Below are positions 18,510 through 26,921 of a stretch of 64,000 nt of DNA, in pieces. The DNA is from Oceanobacillus profundus (lineage in GTDB: Bacteria; Bacillota; Bacilli; Bacillales; Amphibacillaceae), in assembly GCF_003515705.1 (NCBI RefSeq), contig NZ_QWEH01000011.1, positions 62,001-126,000 of the forward strand, in the 5' to 3' direction. The position numbers and the translations under genes were made by a program. The notes below the pieces were generated by a model. It had not been told where the DNA came from, made no database searches, and saw only the letters and a program-made list of their open reading frames with translations. How positions within the stretch are numbered: position 1 is the first letter of the stretch; each line of letters begins with the position of its first letter.

Positions 18510-19865
18510 TTAAAGACTTCGAATTGCTGACGTTAAAGTATCAATTAAAAAATCTAAATCTTCTACAGTACTTGTTAATGGCGGCGCAACAATAATGACA
18601 TTGTTTTGTTCTGGAACGGTATCTCCATTTTTACCAATGATTAATCCTTTTTCTTTACACAAACCTATTATTTTTGCCAGTTTTTCATCAGACATCGGCA
18701 GCTTAGACTGTTTATCTTCTACCATCTCAATCCCTAAAAGAAAACCAATTTGCCGAACCTCTCCCACGTTTTTGTGATCTATTAAATGATGCAGCTCCGA
18801 TAATTTAGTCCCGGCAAGTGTGCGAACTCGTTCAACAATGTTCTCACGCTCAATGATATCAATATTTTTTAATGCAACTGCACATGCGGCTGGATGTCCT
18901 CCATAGGTAGATACATGACGAAAATGTGAATCCTTGCCAGCCTCTCGAAATACATCATATATTTCAGATTTAACAGCAGTAGCTCCTAATGGTAAGTACC
19001 CACTTGTCAGCCCTTTTGCCATTGTCACAATATCAGGCTGTACCCCCGCCGCATGCTTAAATCCAAACATTTTTCCGGTACGTCCATAACCGGATACTAC
19101 TTCATCCATAATCAGAAGCACATTGTATTTCTTACAAATTTCCGCAACTCGTTGAATATATTTCATTGATGGAACAATAACACCGCCCCCAGAAATAAAT
19201 GGCTCCATGATAAATGCTGCAACTGTTTCTTCTCCTTCCCAGTTAATCATTTCTTCCAACAGCTGTGCTGCCTTCAGATCTGACTCTTCTGGACTTCCAT
19301 CAAAAATAGAACGGTAGCTGTATGGCGGATAAACATGTAGAAATCCTGGGACACCCGGATCATATTTTACTCGCCTATTTGCTTGTGCTGTTGCACTTAA
19401 TGCACCTAATGTTGAACCATGATATCCACGATAACGAGAAATCACTTTATACTTCTGCGGATTACCAGTTTGATTATGGTATTGTCTCGCAATTTTAAAT
19501 GCAGTTTCATTAGCTTCAGAACCACTATTAGAAAAAAATGTCTGGTATTTCCCACCGAGCAATTCACTAATCTTTGCAGCTAGTTTAATTGCAGGCTGAT
19601 GGTTCATTGTTAATGGAAAATAGGAAAGGTTTTTCATTTGCTCAGCAGCGGCTTCGACTATTTCTTCACGGCCATGACCTAGATTTAAGCACCATAATCC
19701 AGAAACCCCGTCCAAATAACGTTTACCAGATTCATCGGTAAACCAGGATCCTTCCCCCTTAACAGCGACTACTTGTTCCGCTTCTGGATTGTAACGATGC
19801 ATGGCATTCCATAATAGCGATGCTTCTTTCCCAACCACCTGATTCATTTCGCTTTCCGTCTTCAT
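18510..19865 (-). CDS. tpa: Taurine:pyruvate aminotransferase (class III, PLP)
   Basis: Transfers the amino group of taurine to pyruvate, giving sulfoacetaldehyde, the Xsc substrate, and alanine. The 451-residue class III aminotransferase has YLDGVSGLWCLNLGHGREEI, the PLP-phosphate loop SNSGSEANETAFK, RYRGYHGSTLGALS, IMDEVVSGYGRTGKMFG and the PLP lysine in TMAKGLTSGYLPLGA. Linkage to xsc makes taurine the likely substrate; beta-alanine or other omega-amino acids remain possible. It is first of three co-directional genes. No taurine transporter is adjacent. Confidence 0.87.
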   Translation of the reverse strand: MKTESEMNQVVGKEASLLWNAMHRYNPEAEQVVAVKGEGSWFTDESGKRYLDGVSGLWCLNLGHGREEIVEAAAEQMKNLSYFPLTMNHQPAIKLAAKISELLGGKYQTFFSNSGSEANETAFKIARQYHNQTGNPQKYKVISRYRGYHGSTLGALSATAQANRRVKYDPGVPGFLHVYPPYSYRSIFDGSPEESDLKAAQLLEEMINWEGEETVAAFIMEPFISGGGVIVPSMKYIQRVAEICKKYNVLLIMDEVVSGYGRTGKMFGFKHAAGVQPDIVTMAKGLTSGYLPLGATAVKSEIYDVFREAGKDSHFRHVSTYGGHPAACAVALKNIDIIERENIVERVRTLAGTKLSELHHLIDHKNVGEVRQIGFLLGIEMVEDKQSKLPMSDEKLAKIIGLCKEKGLIIGKNGDTVPEQNNVIIVAPPLTSTVEDLDFLIDTLTSAIRSL

Positions 19866-20345
19866 TCAACCTACCTCCATTCATTTAGTTAGATTCTTTA
19901 TGAAGCAATACATAATCAATCGAAACCTGATTTTGAAAGATTGATTTAGATGGTATTTCATGCACATTAGCACCCTGGATGGTTATCCATTAATTTCGTT
20001 TCCTACATCAGAAACCGCTTACATTTATTAGATAATATTTTTAAAAAACTTCCTAGGATCGAGAAGATATCACAATACTAAGCTCATTCGTTTTAACTCA
20101 TTTGAAATCTAAACAATCGTCATTCAATCCTCCTTACATGAATTTGCAAAACGATAAGTCTGACCTATCATGATGATACTGACGTCCGAACCAGTTGTGA
20201 TGTGATGGTCTGCTATCAGTATAAAACAGTCCGATTTTAAATTCAATATATTATATAAATTCAGTTATTTAAAATGATAATAAGTCTTATTATGCCTGCT
20301 AATAATCTTATTCCAAATACGTGATACAACTTTTGATGAACCCTG
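19866..20345. other. Long leader/intergenic region before tpa
   Basis: About 480 bp between the GntR gene and tpa, both on the minus strand. It contains the tpa ribosome binding site (GGAGG complement near 19870) and the cre-like box listed separately. No ORF or stable long hairpin was recognised. It is a reasonable place for the tpa promoter and LysR/GntR operators, none of which I can pin down. Confidence 0.4.
20009..20024 (-). promoter_or_regulatory. cre-like box upstream of tpa
   Basis: Minus-strand ATGTAAGCGGTTTCTG matches 12 of 14 defined cre positions, with mismatches in the last two. It is about 145 bp upstream of the tpa start. Confidence 0.4.
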
Positions 20346-21065
20346 TTAGCCAAACTTACGAGACAAGTTTATTTTAAATGTATATAGGTCATTCCGATAA
20401 AAGGCTTTTTCGAATTCAATGATTTCACGATTTCGATCTCTAATAATTCGTTCGGCAATTAACGCGTTCGTTCCATTCGGCATTTTCATAAATTCCCTAT
20501 CTTCATCTAAAAAAATTCCACCGCTAATTGTCTGCTCGGCTTCTGCTAGTCTAATTCCTAAATGATTTTCCAGCAAATCATATAATGTTGCATCATTGAG
20601 GTCGTATTTAATTAATTTTACTCCTATTTCGATTGGATAATAATGTCGCTCCACACCAATTGGCATATCGTCAGCAAAGCGAATTCGTTTTATAAAGTAA
20701 GCATCTTTGAGACCAGTTTTTTCTTGAATATATGGTGTGGTTTCCGTCAAATAATGCGTAACTAACTGTGCTCCTGGCTTCTTCCCCATTTGCATAATCG
20801 TATCAGTTGTACTGCTTAGATTACCGAGCCAATCTTGAATTGGTTTTAAGGAAACAAATGTACCTTTTCCATGCTTTTTCTCTAATACTCCTTCACGAAC
20901 TAAAAGGTTAATAGCTTCCCTAACCGTACTTCTACTAACATGATATTCCTCCATAAATTGCCTTTCACTTGGTATTTGCCCGGTAAATATTCCTTCTTCA
21001 ATTTTCTTTTCAATAATATTCTTCAATTGAATATGCAACGCTATCGAATTATTATAATCAAGCAT
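20346..21065 (-). CDS. GntR-family (HutC/UTRA) transcriptional regulator
   Basis: An N-terminal winged helix (IALHIQLKNIIEKKIEEGIF, then SERQFMEEYHVSRSTVREAI) and a C-terminal UTRA ligand-binding domain ending with EKAFYRNDLYTFKINLSRK. The ATG at 21065 with AAAGGAGCC upstream replaces a longer frame from 21164 whose extra residues are hydrophobic and lack a ribosome binding site; the product has 239 residues. It precedes the taurine operon on the same strand and may regulate it or the divergent MFS gene. Confidence 0.9.
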   Translation of the reverse strand: MLDYNNSIALHIQLKNIIEKKIEEGIFTGQIPSERQFMEEYHVSRSTVREAINLLVREGVLEKKHGKGTFVSLKPIQDWLGNLSSTTDTIMQMGKKPGAQLVTHYLTETTPYIQEKTGLKDAYFIKRIRFADDMPIGVERHYYPIEIGVKLIKYDLNDATLYDLLENHLGIRLAEAEQTISGGIFLDEDREFMKMPNGTNALIAERIIRDRNREIIEFEKAFYRNDLYTFKINLSRKFG

Positions 21066-21528
21066 GTTAAAGGCTCCTTTTTGTTTTACATAAATCATAG
21101 CAGAGATTAGATTATTCGGAAAGATATAGATAAAGGATGTACTCAATAATAATTTGATAACCATTTTCCAAGTTTAAAAACTTACCAAATATACTGTCTA
21201 TTGGTACGCTTTACTATATAACGGGTCTGGTACCTTATCTCAAAAATTCTCTTTGAAGAATGTATTAAAGAGTCTTTGTTTAATTGGTCATGTCCAGTGT
21301 TGGTAGATTTTGAGGAATCTTCTTTAATTAGTAGCGGAATGGTTGCCATGCTATCGCGTCTTAGAGAGTTTTGAGTAGATATTCTTGAGGTGAAAAATCT
21401 GATTATAATATAGCATAATTTTATTCAGCGAGGCAAAAGGTTTAAATACTATATATGAGCTAAAGGGCTGACCCTTTTTTCCGTCTATTTTTTCATTTGG
21501 AGCATACAATGTTTTCGAGGTGGAAAAA
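21066..21528. other. Intergenic region with a short gene remnant
   Basis: Between the divergent GntR and MFS genes. On the plus strand 21254-21360 reads without stops as a fragment containing PVLVDFEESSLISSGMVAML, which vaguely resembles a STAS/anti-sigma-antagonist core (beta strand then SSG), then stops. It has no start codon or ribosome binding site and looks like decayed coding sequence. The MFS ribosome binding site is at 21516-21522. Confidence 0.3.
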
Positions 21529-22701
21529 TTGAGAGAAGTAACCGCAGACAAATTACACATTTTTGTCATTATGTTTTTAATCAGCCTGATCATGAGTATT
21601 CAAGCACCGATTTTCACTCCTTATGCTGCAATGATTGGAGCGTCCAGTGTATTGATTGGAATTATGCTTAGTGCCGCTCAGTTCGCTAATCTAGTAGGAA
21701 ATTTAATTGCAGGTCCACTTGTTGACAGGTTTGGGAAGCGAATATTTATTACGCTTCCATTGCTTGTATCGGGTAGTTTGTTTATTTTTCATGGCTTAGT
21801 GGCTAACACTGCAGAATTATTACTACTGCGGGCATTAAATGGATTTTCATTAGCCTTTTTGATTCCAGCAGCAATGGCACTACTTTCAGGATATGCAGGA
21901 AATAGCCGACAGCAAGGGAAAAACATGGCTGTGAATGGGATTCTCGGTACAATCGCAAGTATTATTGCTCCACTGATTGGTGGAAAGCTTGGAGTTATGT
22001 TCGGATACGCCAATTCTTATTTTGTTATTGGGGCAGCACTGATTATAACGGCTGTGTATACCATGTTTTTTCTAAAAGATAGACAAGCAGTCACAGTGAA
22101 TAAAAGAAATCAGTCATTGAGTCTTATTCAGGTTTTGGCAAATCCGGGTTTGCATGTTGTTTTTCTGACAGGCTTTGCTGTGATGTACATTCATGGTGTG
22201 ATCATCTATGAAATTCCTTATTTATCGGTGGAAAAAGGACTATCTACCGTCACAACAGGTAAAATGTTCAGTTTTATGGGTATTGGAACATTTTTTTCCT
22301 TATCTCTGTTTTTTATTAATCGATTTGCTCCTGTGAAAAGGCTGATTTTCGGTTTATTTGGGATGTGTATGACTCTGTTTGCACTTTTAAATGAGTGGAC
22401 TACAGCCTTAACGCTTTTGTTATTTTTAATGGGATTCTTTTTTGGGGTGATAATGCCGGCAATGGCCACAGCAGTAACAGATGCTGTCGCAAGGGAAGGA
22501 CATGGCCGTGCTTTTGGGGTGATGTCGGCGGTCTATTCATTGGGAATGATTTTCAGTTCATTTGTAACCGGGCTTATTCGTGAAGTGATTTCTCCATATT
22601 TTATTGCGTTTTTAATAGGTATGCTAGTTTTGTCTTTTGTCGGCTATATGAAACTACGGCTACCGCGATCTGCACATACAAAAGCTACTCCTTTACGGTA
22701 A
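21529..22701 (+). CDS. MFS transporter, drug/metabolite efflux type
   Basis: A twelve-segment major facilitator of 390 residues. The motif A loop reads GPLVDRFGKRIFI between segments 2 and 3 and NGILGTIASIIAPLIGGKLG is a motif C-like stretch of the N-half. The TTG at 21529, 6 nt after GAGGTGG, is preferred to the GTG at 21520 that overlaps this site. It is divergent from a GntR regulator. The substrate is unknown; export of an organic acid or sulfonate product is possible because of the neighbours but unproven. Confidence 0.87.
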   Translation: MREVTADKLHIFVIMFLISLIMSIQAPIFTPYAAMIGASSVLIGIMLSAAQFANLVGNLIAGPLVDRFGKRIFITLPLLVSGSLFIFHGLVANTAELLLLRALNGFSLAFLIPAAMALLSGYAGNSRQQGKNMAVNGILGTIASIIAPLIGGKLGVMFGYANSYFVIGAALIITAVYTMFFLKDRQAVTVNKRNQSLSLIQVLANPGLHVVFLTGFAVMYIHGVIIYEIPYLSVEKGLSTVTTGKMFSFMGIGTFFSLSLFFINRFAPVKRLIFGLFGMCMTLFALLNEWTTALTLLLFLMGFFFGVIMPAMATAVTDAVAREGHGRAFGVMSAVYSLGMIFSSFVTGLIREVISPYFIAFLIGMLVLSFVGYMKLRLPRSAHTKATPLR

Positions 22702-22715
22702 GAAGGAAGCGATGA

Positions 22716-23050
22716 CGATACCATGATTTCTGCGACTACAATCCAGAACTGATTTCCGTCCAGGGTGTAAAGAAATCCCGTGGAAAATCATTGGATAAAA
22801 AGTTTGAACCGAAATACGGAAAAGATGCAGTTGCTCGAGCCATGCTCTATTTTCCACTAAAATATACGGATGAAATTGAAGCTTCGCATAAAAAAGAAAT
22901 AGATGTATCCCTGCTTCTAAAATGGCATGAAAATTTTATTTTCCACCCGACATTTATAAAAGTCATCACAACCTTGCTATCTATGAAATTCAAGGCAGTC
23001 GCAATCCATGGATCGATTATCCAGTTAATCTGATGTGTATTTCTCAATAA
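22716..23050 (+). pseudogene. Endonuclease I family (EndA/YurI-type) remnant, 5'-truncated and frameshifted
   Basis: Frame 3 reads DYNPELISVQGVKKSRGKSL, KYGKDAVARAMLYFPLKY and LLLKWHE. After a shift near 22940 another frame continues PDIYKSHHNLAIYEIQGSRN then PWIDYP to a stop at 23048. Both halves match the secreted endonuclease I family (WHE and HN..QG.RNPFIDYP motifs). The signal peptide and N-terminal half are missing and an in-frame TGA precedes the remnant. Confidence 0.75.
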
Positions 23051-23080
23051 AATGAAGAAGAGGCTGGGAGAAAAGCGTCT

Positions 23081-23143
23081 AGAAAAATCCGAACATAATT
23101 CAAAAATTTTCCTATTAGATTTTGAATTCGCTCGGATTTTTCT
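23081..23143. terminator. Hairpin terminator between the pseudogene and the M20 hydrolase
   Basis: AGAAAAATCCGA (23081-23092) pairs with TCGGATTTTTCT (23132-23143), with an inner ATTCAAAA/TTTTGAAT stem. It can serve both strands. Confidence 0.75.
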
Positions 23144-23159
23144 TTTTATACCTTTTTAA

Positions 23160-24392
23160 TCATTCGTCGGTTCGCTCCAAATAATTACTTGCCAATTGAA
23201 ATAGTGCTGCAATTCCATAAACAAAAGCCTGTTCATCCACATCGAAGCGTGAATTATGATTGGAATATGCTGTTTCAGCATTACCCCCGTTTGTCCCTAA
23301 GTTAAAGAAGACAGCTGGAATCTCATGTGAATAATAAGCGAAGTCTTCTCCACCCATGGATGGATTTTTGTATACGATAGCATCGCTTGTAAATAGCTCC
23401 GTAATCGTTTCTTCAAATAATCCACGTAAATCCTTATCAATTTTAATCGATGGCGTTACAAAACGGTAATTCACATCACATTCGCCGCCAAGCCCCTCCG
23501 TAATAGTCGTTGCAATTGAACGGACTTTTTTAGCAACCGCTTCTCTTGTTACAGGGTTCAATGTCCGGACAGTTCCACTAAGTGTTACTGAATCTGGTAT
23601 GATGGTTGATTTCGTCCCGCCATGGATTTGGCCAATACTAACAACTACAGAATCAAGTGGATCCGTATTTCGGCTGACGATTTGCTGAAGTGCTGTAATA
23701 ACTTGCGCCGCAATTGCAACAGGATCGATTGTGCGGTGCGGATGTGCTGCATGTCCGCCATTTCCTTTTATTTCCAGTTCAAATAGATCCATTGCTGCAC
23801 AGCTGAATTCCGTTTCTGTGATTCCAAATTGTCCTGTTTCTATGGTTGGATGTACATGCAGACCAGCCATCATATCCACTTTTGGATTTTCCAGTACACC
23901 ATCTGCAATCATTGCAGCTGCACCTTCACCAATTTCCTCAGCTGGTTGAAAAACTAATTTTAACGTCCCTTTTTTCAAGCCTCGTTCCGCAAAAATCTTT
24001 GCAACGCCTAATAGAATCGATGTATGAGCATCATGCCCACATGTATGTGCAACATGATCTGTTAAACTTCGGTAATCAGCTGTAATTTCATCCATCATTG
24101 GAAGTGCATCCATATCCGCACGGAGTCCCACAACAGGTCCTTCTTTTTCACCTTTAAGGATGCCAACCACACCAGTCTTTCCAACACCTTCCGTTACCTG
24201 ATAGCCCCAATCACGCAGTTTTGTTGCCACAATCTGAGCTGTACGGGTTTCTTCAAAGGCAAGCTCTGGATGCTTTCGAAAGTCTCTTCTTAATGCAATA
24301 ACTTCTTTTATAATAGAATTAATCTGATTATATAAATCTGGATAAGACGTTTTTAAATTTTCAAAGGATGACAATGCTTCATATGTTTCCAT
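23160..24392 (-). CDS. M20-family amidohydrolase (N-acyl amino acid/IAA-Asp hydrolase type)
   Basis: A 410-residue cytoplasmic metallohydrolase of the AbgA/ArgE/hippurate hydrolase group. Metal-site motifs are GLRADMDALPM, HTCGHDAHTSILLG and the catalytic EE in LVFQPAEEIGEGA; the dimerisation domain contains GGHAAHPHRTIDP and the last ligand lies in SMGGEDFAYYSHE. The gene follows the oligopeptide-type binding protein by 20 bp, so it probably hydrolyses an imported N-acylated or peptide substrate. YlmB-type formylaminopyrimidine deformylases are also M20 enzymes, and the next operon is ykoFEDC; a role in thiamine salvage is possible but only inferred. Confidence 0.88.
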   Translation of the reverse strand: METYEALSSFENLKTSYPDLYNQINSIIKEVIALRRDFRKHPELAFEETRTAQIVATKLRDWGYQVTEGVGKTGVVGILKGEKEGPVVGLRADMDALPMMDEITADYRSLTDHVAHTCGHDAHTSILLGVAKIFAERGLKKGTLKLVFQPAEEIGEGAAAMIADGVLENPKVDMMAGLHVHPTIETGQFGITETEFSCAAMDLFELEIKGNGGHAAHPHRTIDPVAIAAQVITALQQIVSRNTDPLDSVVVSIGQIHGGTKSTIIPDSVTLSGTVRTLNPVTREAVAKKVRSIATTITEGLGGECDVNYRFVTPSIKIDKDLRGLFEETITELFTSDAIVYKNPSMGGEDFAYYSHEIPAVFFNLGTNGGNAETAYSNHNSRFDVDEQAFVYGIAALFQLASNYLERTDE

Positions 24393-24412
24393 GCTGAATG
24401 CTCCCTCCTAAC

Positions 24413-26008
24413 TTATTCTTCAATATAAACATCTTTGAGCAGCAAGGTTTTACCTGGTGTCATCGATAAACCTTTAACTTCTTTACGTACACCTAATAAA
24501 TATTCTGGGTGCACTAAGTAAACCATTGGTGTCTTTTCAGTTAAAAACTCCTGTGCTTCTGTATACAGAGAAAGGCGCTCTTCTTCTACTACCGTTTGTC
24601 TTGCTTTTTCTAGAGTTTCGTCCAATTCATCATATCGAGTAAACATCTTGTTTCCACCTGTACCCGCATTACTGGAATGAAATAATGGGAATAGACCATT
24701 ATCCGCATCTGCTGTTCCGTTATTCCATGACATCACATACATTTCATGCCCGCCATCGCTTGTTTCAGCTAAATAAGCACCCCATTCAAATACCTCTATT
24801 TCCAAATCAACTCCAATTTCAGCGAGCTGTGATTGAATGTTGGTTACAATATCAATGCGTTCACGGCTATCATTTGTCCAAACTGTGGCTGATAAACCAT
24901 CTTCGAATCCGGCATCTGCCAACAATTCTTTGGCACCTTCAGGATCGTAATCAGTCGTTGAAATGGAATCATCATAGCCAAACACATTTGGTGATAACGG
25001 ACTTTTTGCCGGCGTCCCAATATTGTCATAAATTCCTTCTAAGATTTGTTCCTTATCAATCCCCATTGCAATCGCACGTCGAACACGTTCATCATCGAAC
25101 GGCGCTTTCTCAACATTGAATCCGAGAAACTCAATTCCTAAGCTGTCCTGCCGTACGACAGTTAATTCTTCATTCCCCTCTACCTGGGCAATATCAGAAG
25201 GACTCAACGGATTTGTAACATGCGAATCCCCTGTCTCTAACTCTGCAAGTCTCGTTAAATCTTCAGGCACAACTTTAAATGTGACGGAATCAAGTTTAGC
25301 CGCTTCCTCTCCCCAATAATCTTCATTATTAACAAGGACAACATGCTGACCTGGTGCCCATTCATCAAATTTAAAATAACCTGTTCCAATTGGATGCTGA
25401 TTCACAACACTTCCTGGATCTTCTCCTGCTTCCATTGCTTCGTAGTCTTCTTTAATTTGCTCTAACGAAACGATTCCAGCACTGCCATGAGCTAAATTCG
25501 ATGGCAATGGTGAGAACGGATACTCCGTTATAATTCGTACAGTGTAATCATCGACCACCTCTACTTCGGATATCATTTCAAATCTACTATAGGAAGATGA
25601 ACCAACTTCCGGATCTTGCAAACGATCAATATTTGCTTTTACCACTTCTGCATTAAAAGCTGAACCATCATGGAATGTTACATTTTCACGTAATTGAAAC
25701 TCCCATGTTGTCTCATCAATCGCTTCCCAGCTGACTGCAAGCCCTGGCTCCAATTCCATTTGTTCATTCTGATTAATCAGTCGCTCAAAGATATTAAATT
25801 GTATATCACGTGATGGAACATCATTCGAACCTGCTGGATCCAGTGTCACTGCATCAGATATAGTGGCAATAACAAAATCTCCTCCAGCACCTTCCTGCTC
25901 ATCTCCTGATGTTCCATTTGCGTCACCTGGTTCATCCGCACAAGCAACTAGCACGCCCATCATACAAATTACGATGAAAAGTAAAAATCCTTTTTTATAA
26001 TTTCTCAT
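24413..26008 (-). CDS. Extracellular solute-binding lipoprotein, SBP_bac_5 (oligopeptide/glutathione type)
   Basis: A 531-residue binding protein. A signal peptide ends with the lipobox LVAC (Cys23) and is followed by an acidic linker. The family 5 signature appears as VTLDPAGSNDVPSRDIQFNI and the later motifs WEFQLRENVTFHDGSAFNAE, HPIGTGYFKFDEW and NVEKAPFDDERVRRAIAMGI are typical of DppA/GsiB proteins. No permease or ATPase genes accompany it, so it must use a transporter encoded elsewhere. It forms an operon with the M20 hydrolase downstream. Confidence 0.9.
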   Translation of the reverse strand: MRNYKKGFLLFIVICMMGVLVACADEPGDANGTSGDEQEGAGGDFVIATISDAVTLDPAGSNDVPSRDIQFNIFERLINQNEQMELEPGLAVSWEAIDETTWEFQLRENVTFHDGSAFNAEVVKANIDRLQDPEVGSSSYSRFEMISEVEVVDDYTVRIITEYPFSPLPSNLAHGSAGIVSLEQIKEDYEAMEAGEDPGSVVNQHPIGTGYFKFDEWAPGQHVVLVNNEDYWGEEAAKLDSVTFKVVPEDLTRLAELETGDSHVTNPLSPSDIAQVEGNEELTVVRQDSLGIEFLGFNVEKAPFDDERVRRAIAMGIDKEQILEGIYDNIGTPAKSPLSPNVFGYDDSISTTDYDPEGAKELLADAGFEDGLSATVWTNDSRERIDIVTNIQSQLAEIGVDLEIEVFEWGAYLAETSDGGHEMYVMSWNNGTADADNGLFPLFHSSNAGTGGNKMFTRYDELDETLEKARQTVVEEERLSLYTEAQEFLTEKTPMVYLVHPEYLLGVRKEVKGLSMTPGKTLLLKDVYIEE

Positions 26009-26147
26009 TTCTAACTCCCCCCCAGTTACATGTCGACAATTTTTACACTATTTCAAAGAAATGCTAATTTAAAATATAACTGATTTCCATTTCAATCACA
26101 AGTATTTTGGTTGGAATTATATAATTAATCTCATGAATTTTAAAAAG

Positions 26148-26178
26148 AACCCGTAATCAATTAGACTGATTACGGGTT
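26148..26178 (-). terminator. Terminator of the ykoFEDC operon
   Basis: AACCCGTAATCA (26148-26159) pairs perfectly with TGATTACGGGTT (26167-26178). On the minus strand it is followed by CTTTTT, directly after the ykoC stop. Confidence 0.88.
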
Positions 26179-26183
26179 AAAGT

Positions 26184-26921
26184 TTATAAAAACCAAGCTC
26201 CCCAAAATCCGAAGAGTAGAATTCCAGGAAGAATAAGATCACGCTTTGTTACAAAAAACTGACGGTAAAAGGTTCGATTTCGATCACCTGTAAATCCTTT
26301 TGATTCCATGGCAACAGCTGTTCTTTCCGCTTTTCGAATCGCACTCGCCAGCAACGGAATTGCAAAGCGTTTATATTTTGAAAATTTATCTTTTAATGAT
26401 TTGCCTTGGCTAACACCACGGACTTGATGGGCAGCATGGATTATTTTAATTTCATCCTTCATCATTGGTAAAAATCGATATCCCGCTAAAACTCCATAAG
26501 CAATTTTAGGTGGAAGTTTTAACTGCTGGATCAAGCTTAAAATAAAATCAACCATATTGGTTGTAAAAATAAACATTAAGGATAGTGCCGCAACATTTAA
26601 TATTCGCAGCGAAAGAGCCAAAGCAACGAGAAATGAATCAAGTGGCAACGTTAGTCCGAGCATGTTGATAACCTTATTTGTATGCTCCGAAGTATCTGCA
26701 AACGCAATTGTTGTCCAGAGCATTCCGATTGCAAAAATAAAAAAGGGAAGAAAATAGAGAACATATTTTTTCCAATTTACCTTACCGAAAATAAAGGTTG
26801 CCGCAATTGTCCAAATCAAAAATAAAAACACGGTCATCGGCTCAAATACAAATGCCAAATGTACAACTAATATACAAACTGTTAGTGCTTTTATGCTTGG
26901 ATTAAGATGATTGAGCAGCAT
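26184..26921 (-). CDS. ykoC: ECF transporter transmembrane (T) component YkoC
   Basis: Couples the ATPase to the substrate-binding S component in a thiamine/hydroxymethylpyrimidine ECF transporter. The 245-residue membrane protein has five or six hydrophobic segments and the EcfT signature in the cytoplasmic loop: AAHQVRGVSQG and the second Ala-Arg-Gly-like motif around AVAMESKGF. ATG 26921 with GGAAGG 5 nt upstream is preferred to the GTG at 26927. It overlaps the end of ykoD by 20 bp, implying translational coupling. Confidence 0.9.
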   Translation of the reverse strand: MLLNHLNPSIKALTVCILVVHLAFVFEPMTVFLFLIWTIAATFIFGKVNWKKYVLYFLPFFIFAIGMLWTTIAFADTSEHTNKVINMLGLTLPLDSFLVALALSLRILNVAALSLMFIFTTNMVDFILSLIQQLKLPPKIAYGVLAGYRFLPMMKDEIKIIHAAHQVRGVSQGKSLKDKFSKYKRFAIPLLASAIRKAERTAVAMESKGFTGDRNRTFYRQFFVTKRDLILPGILLFGFWGAWFL

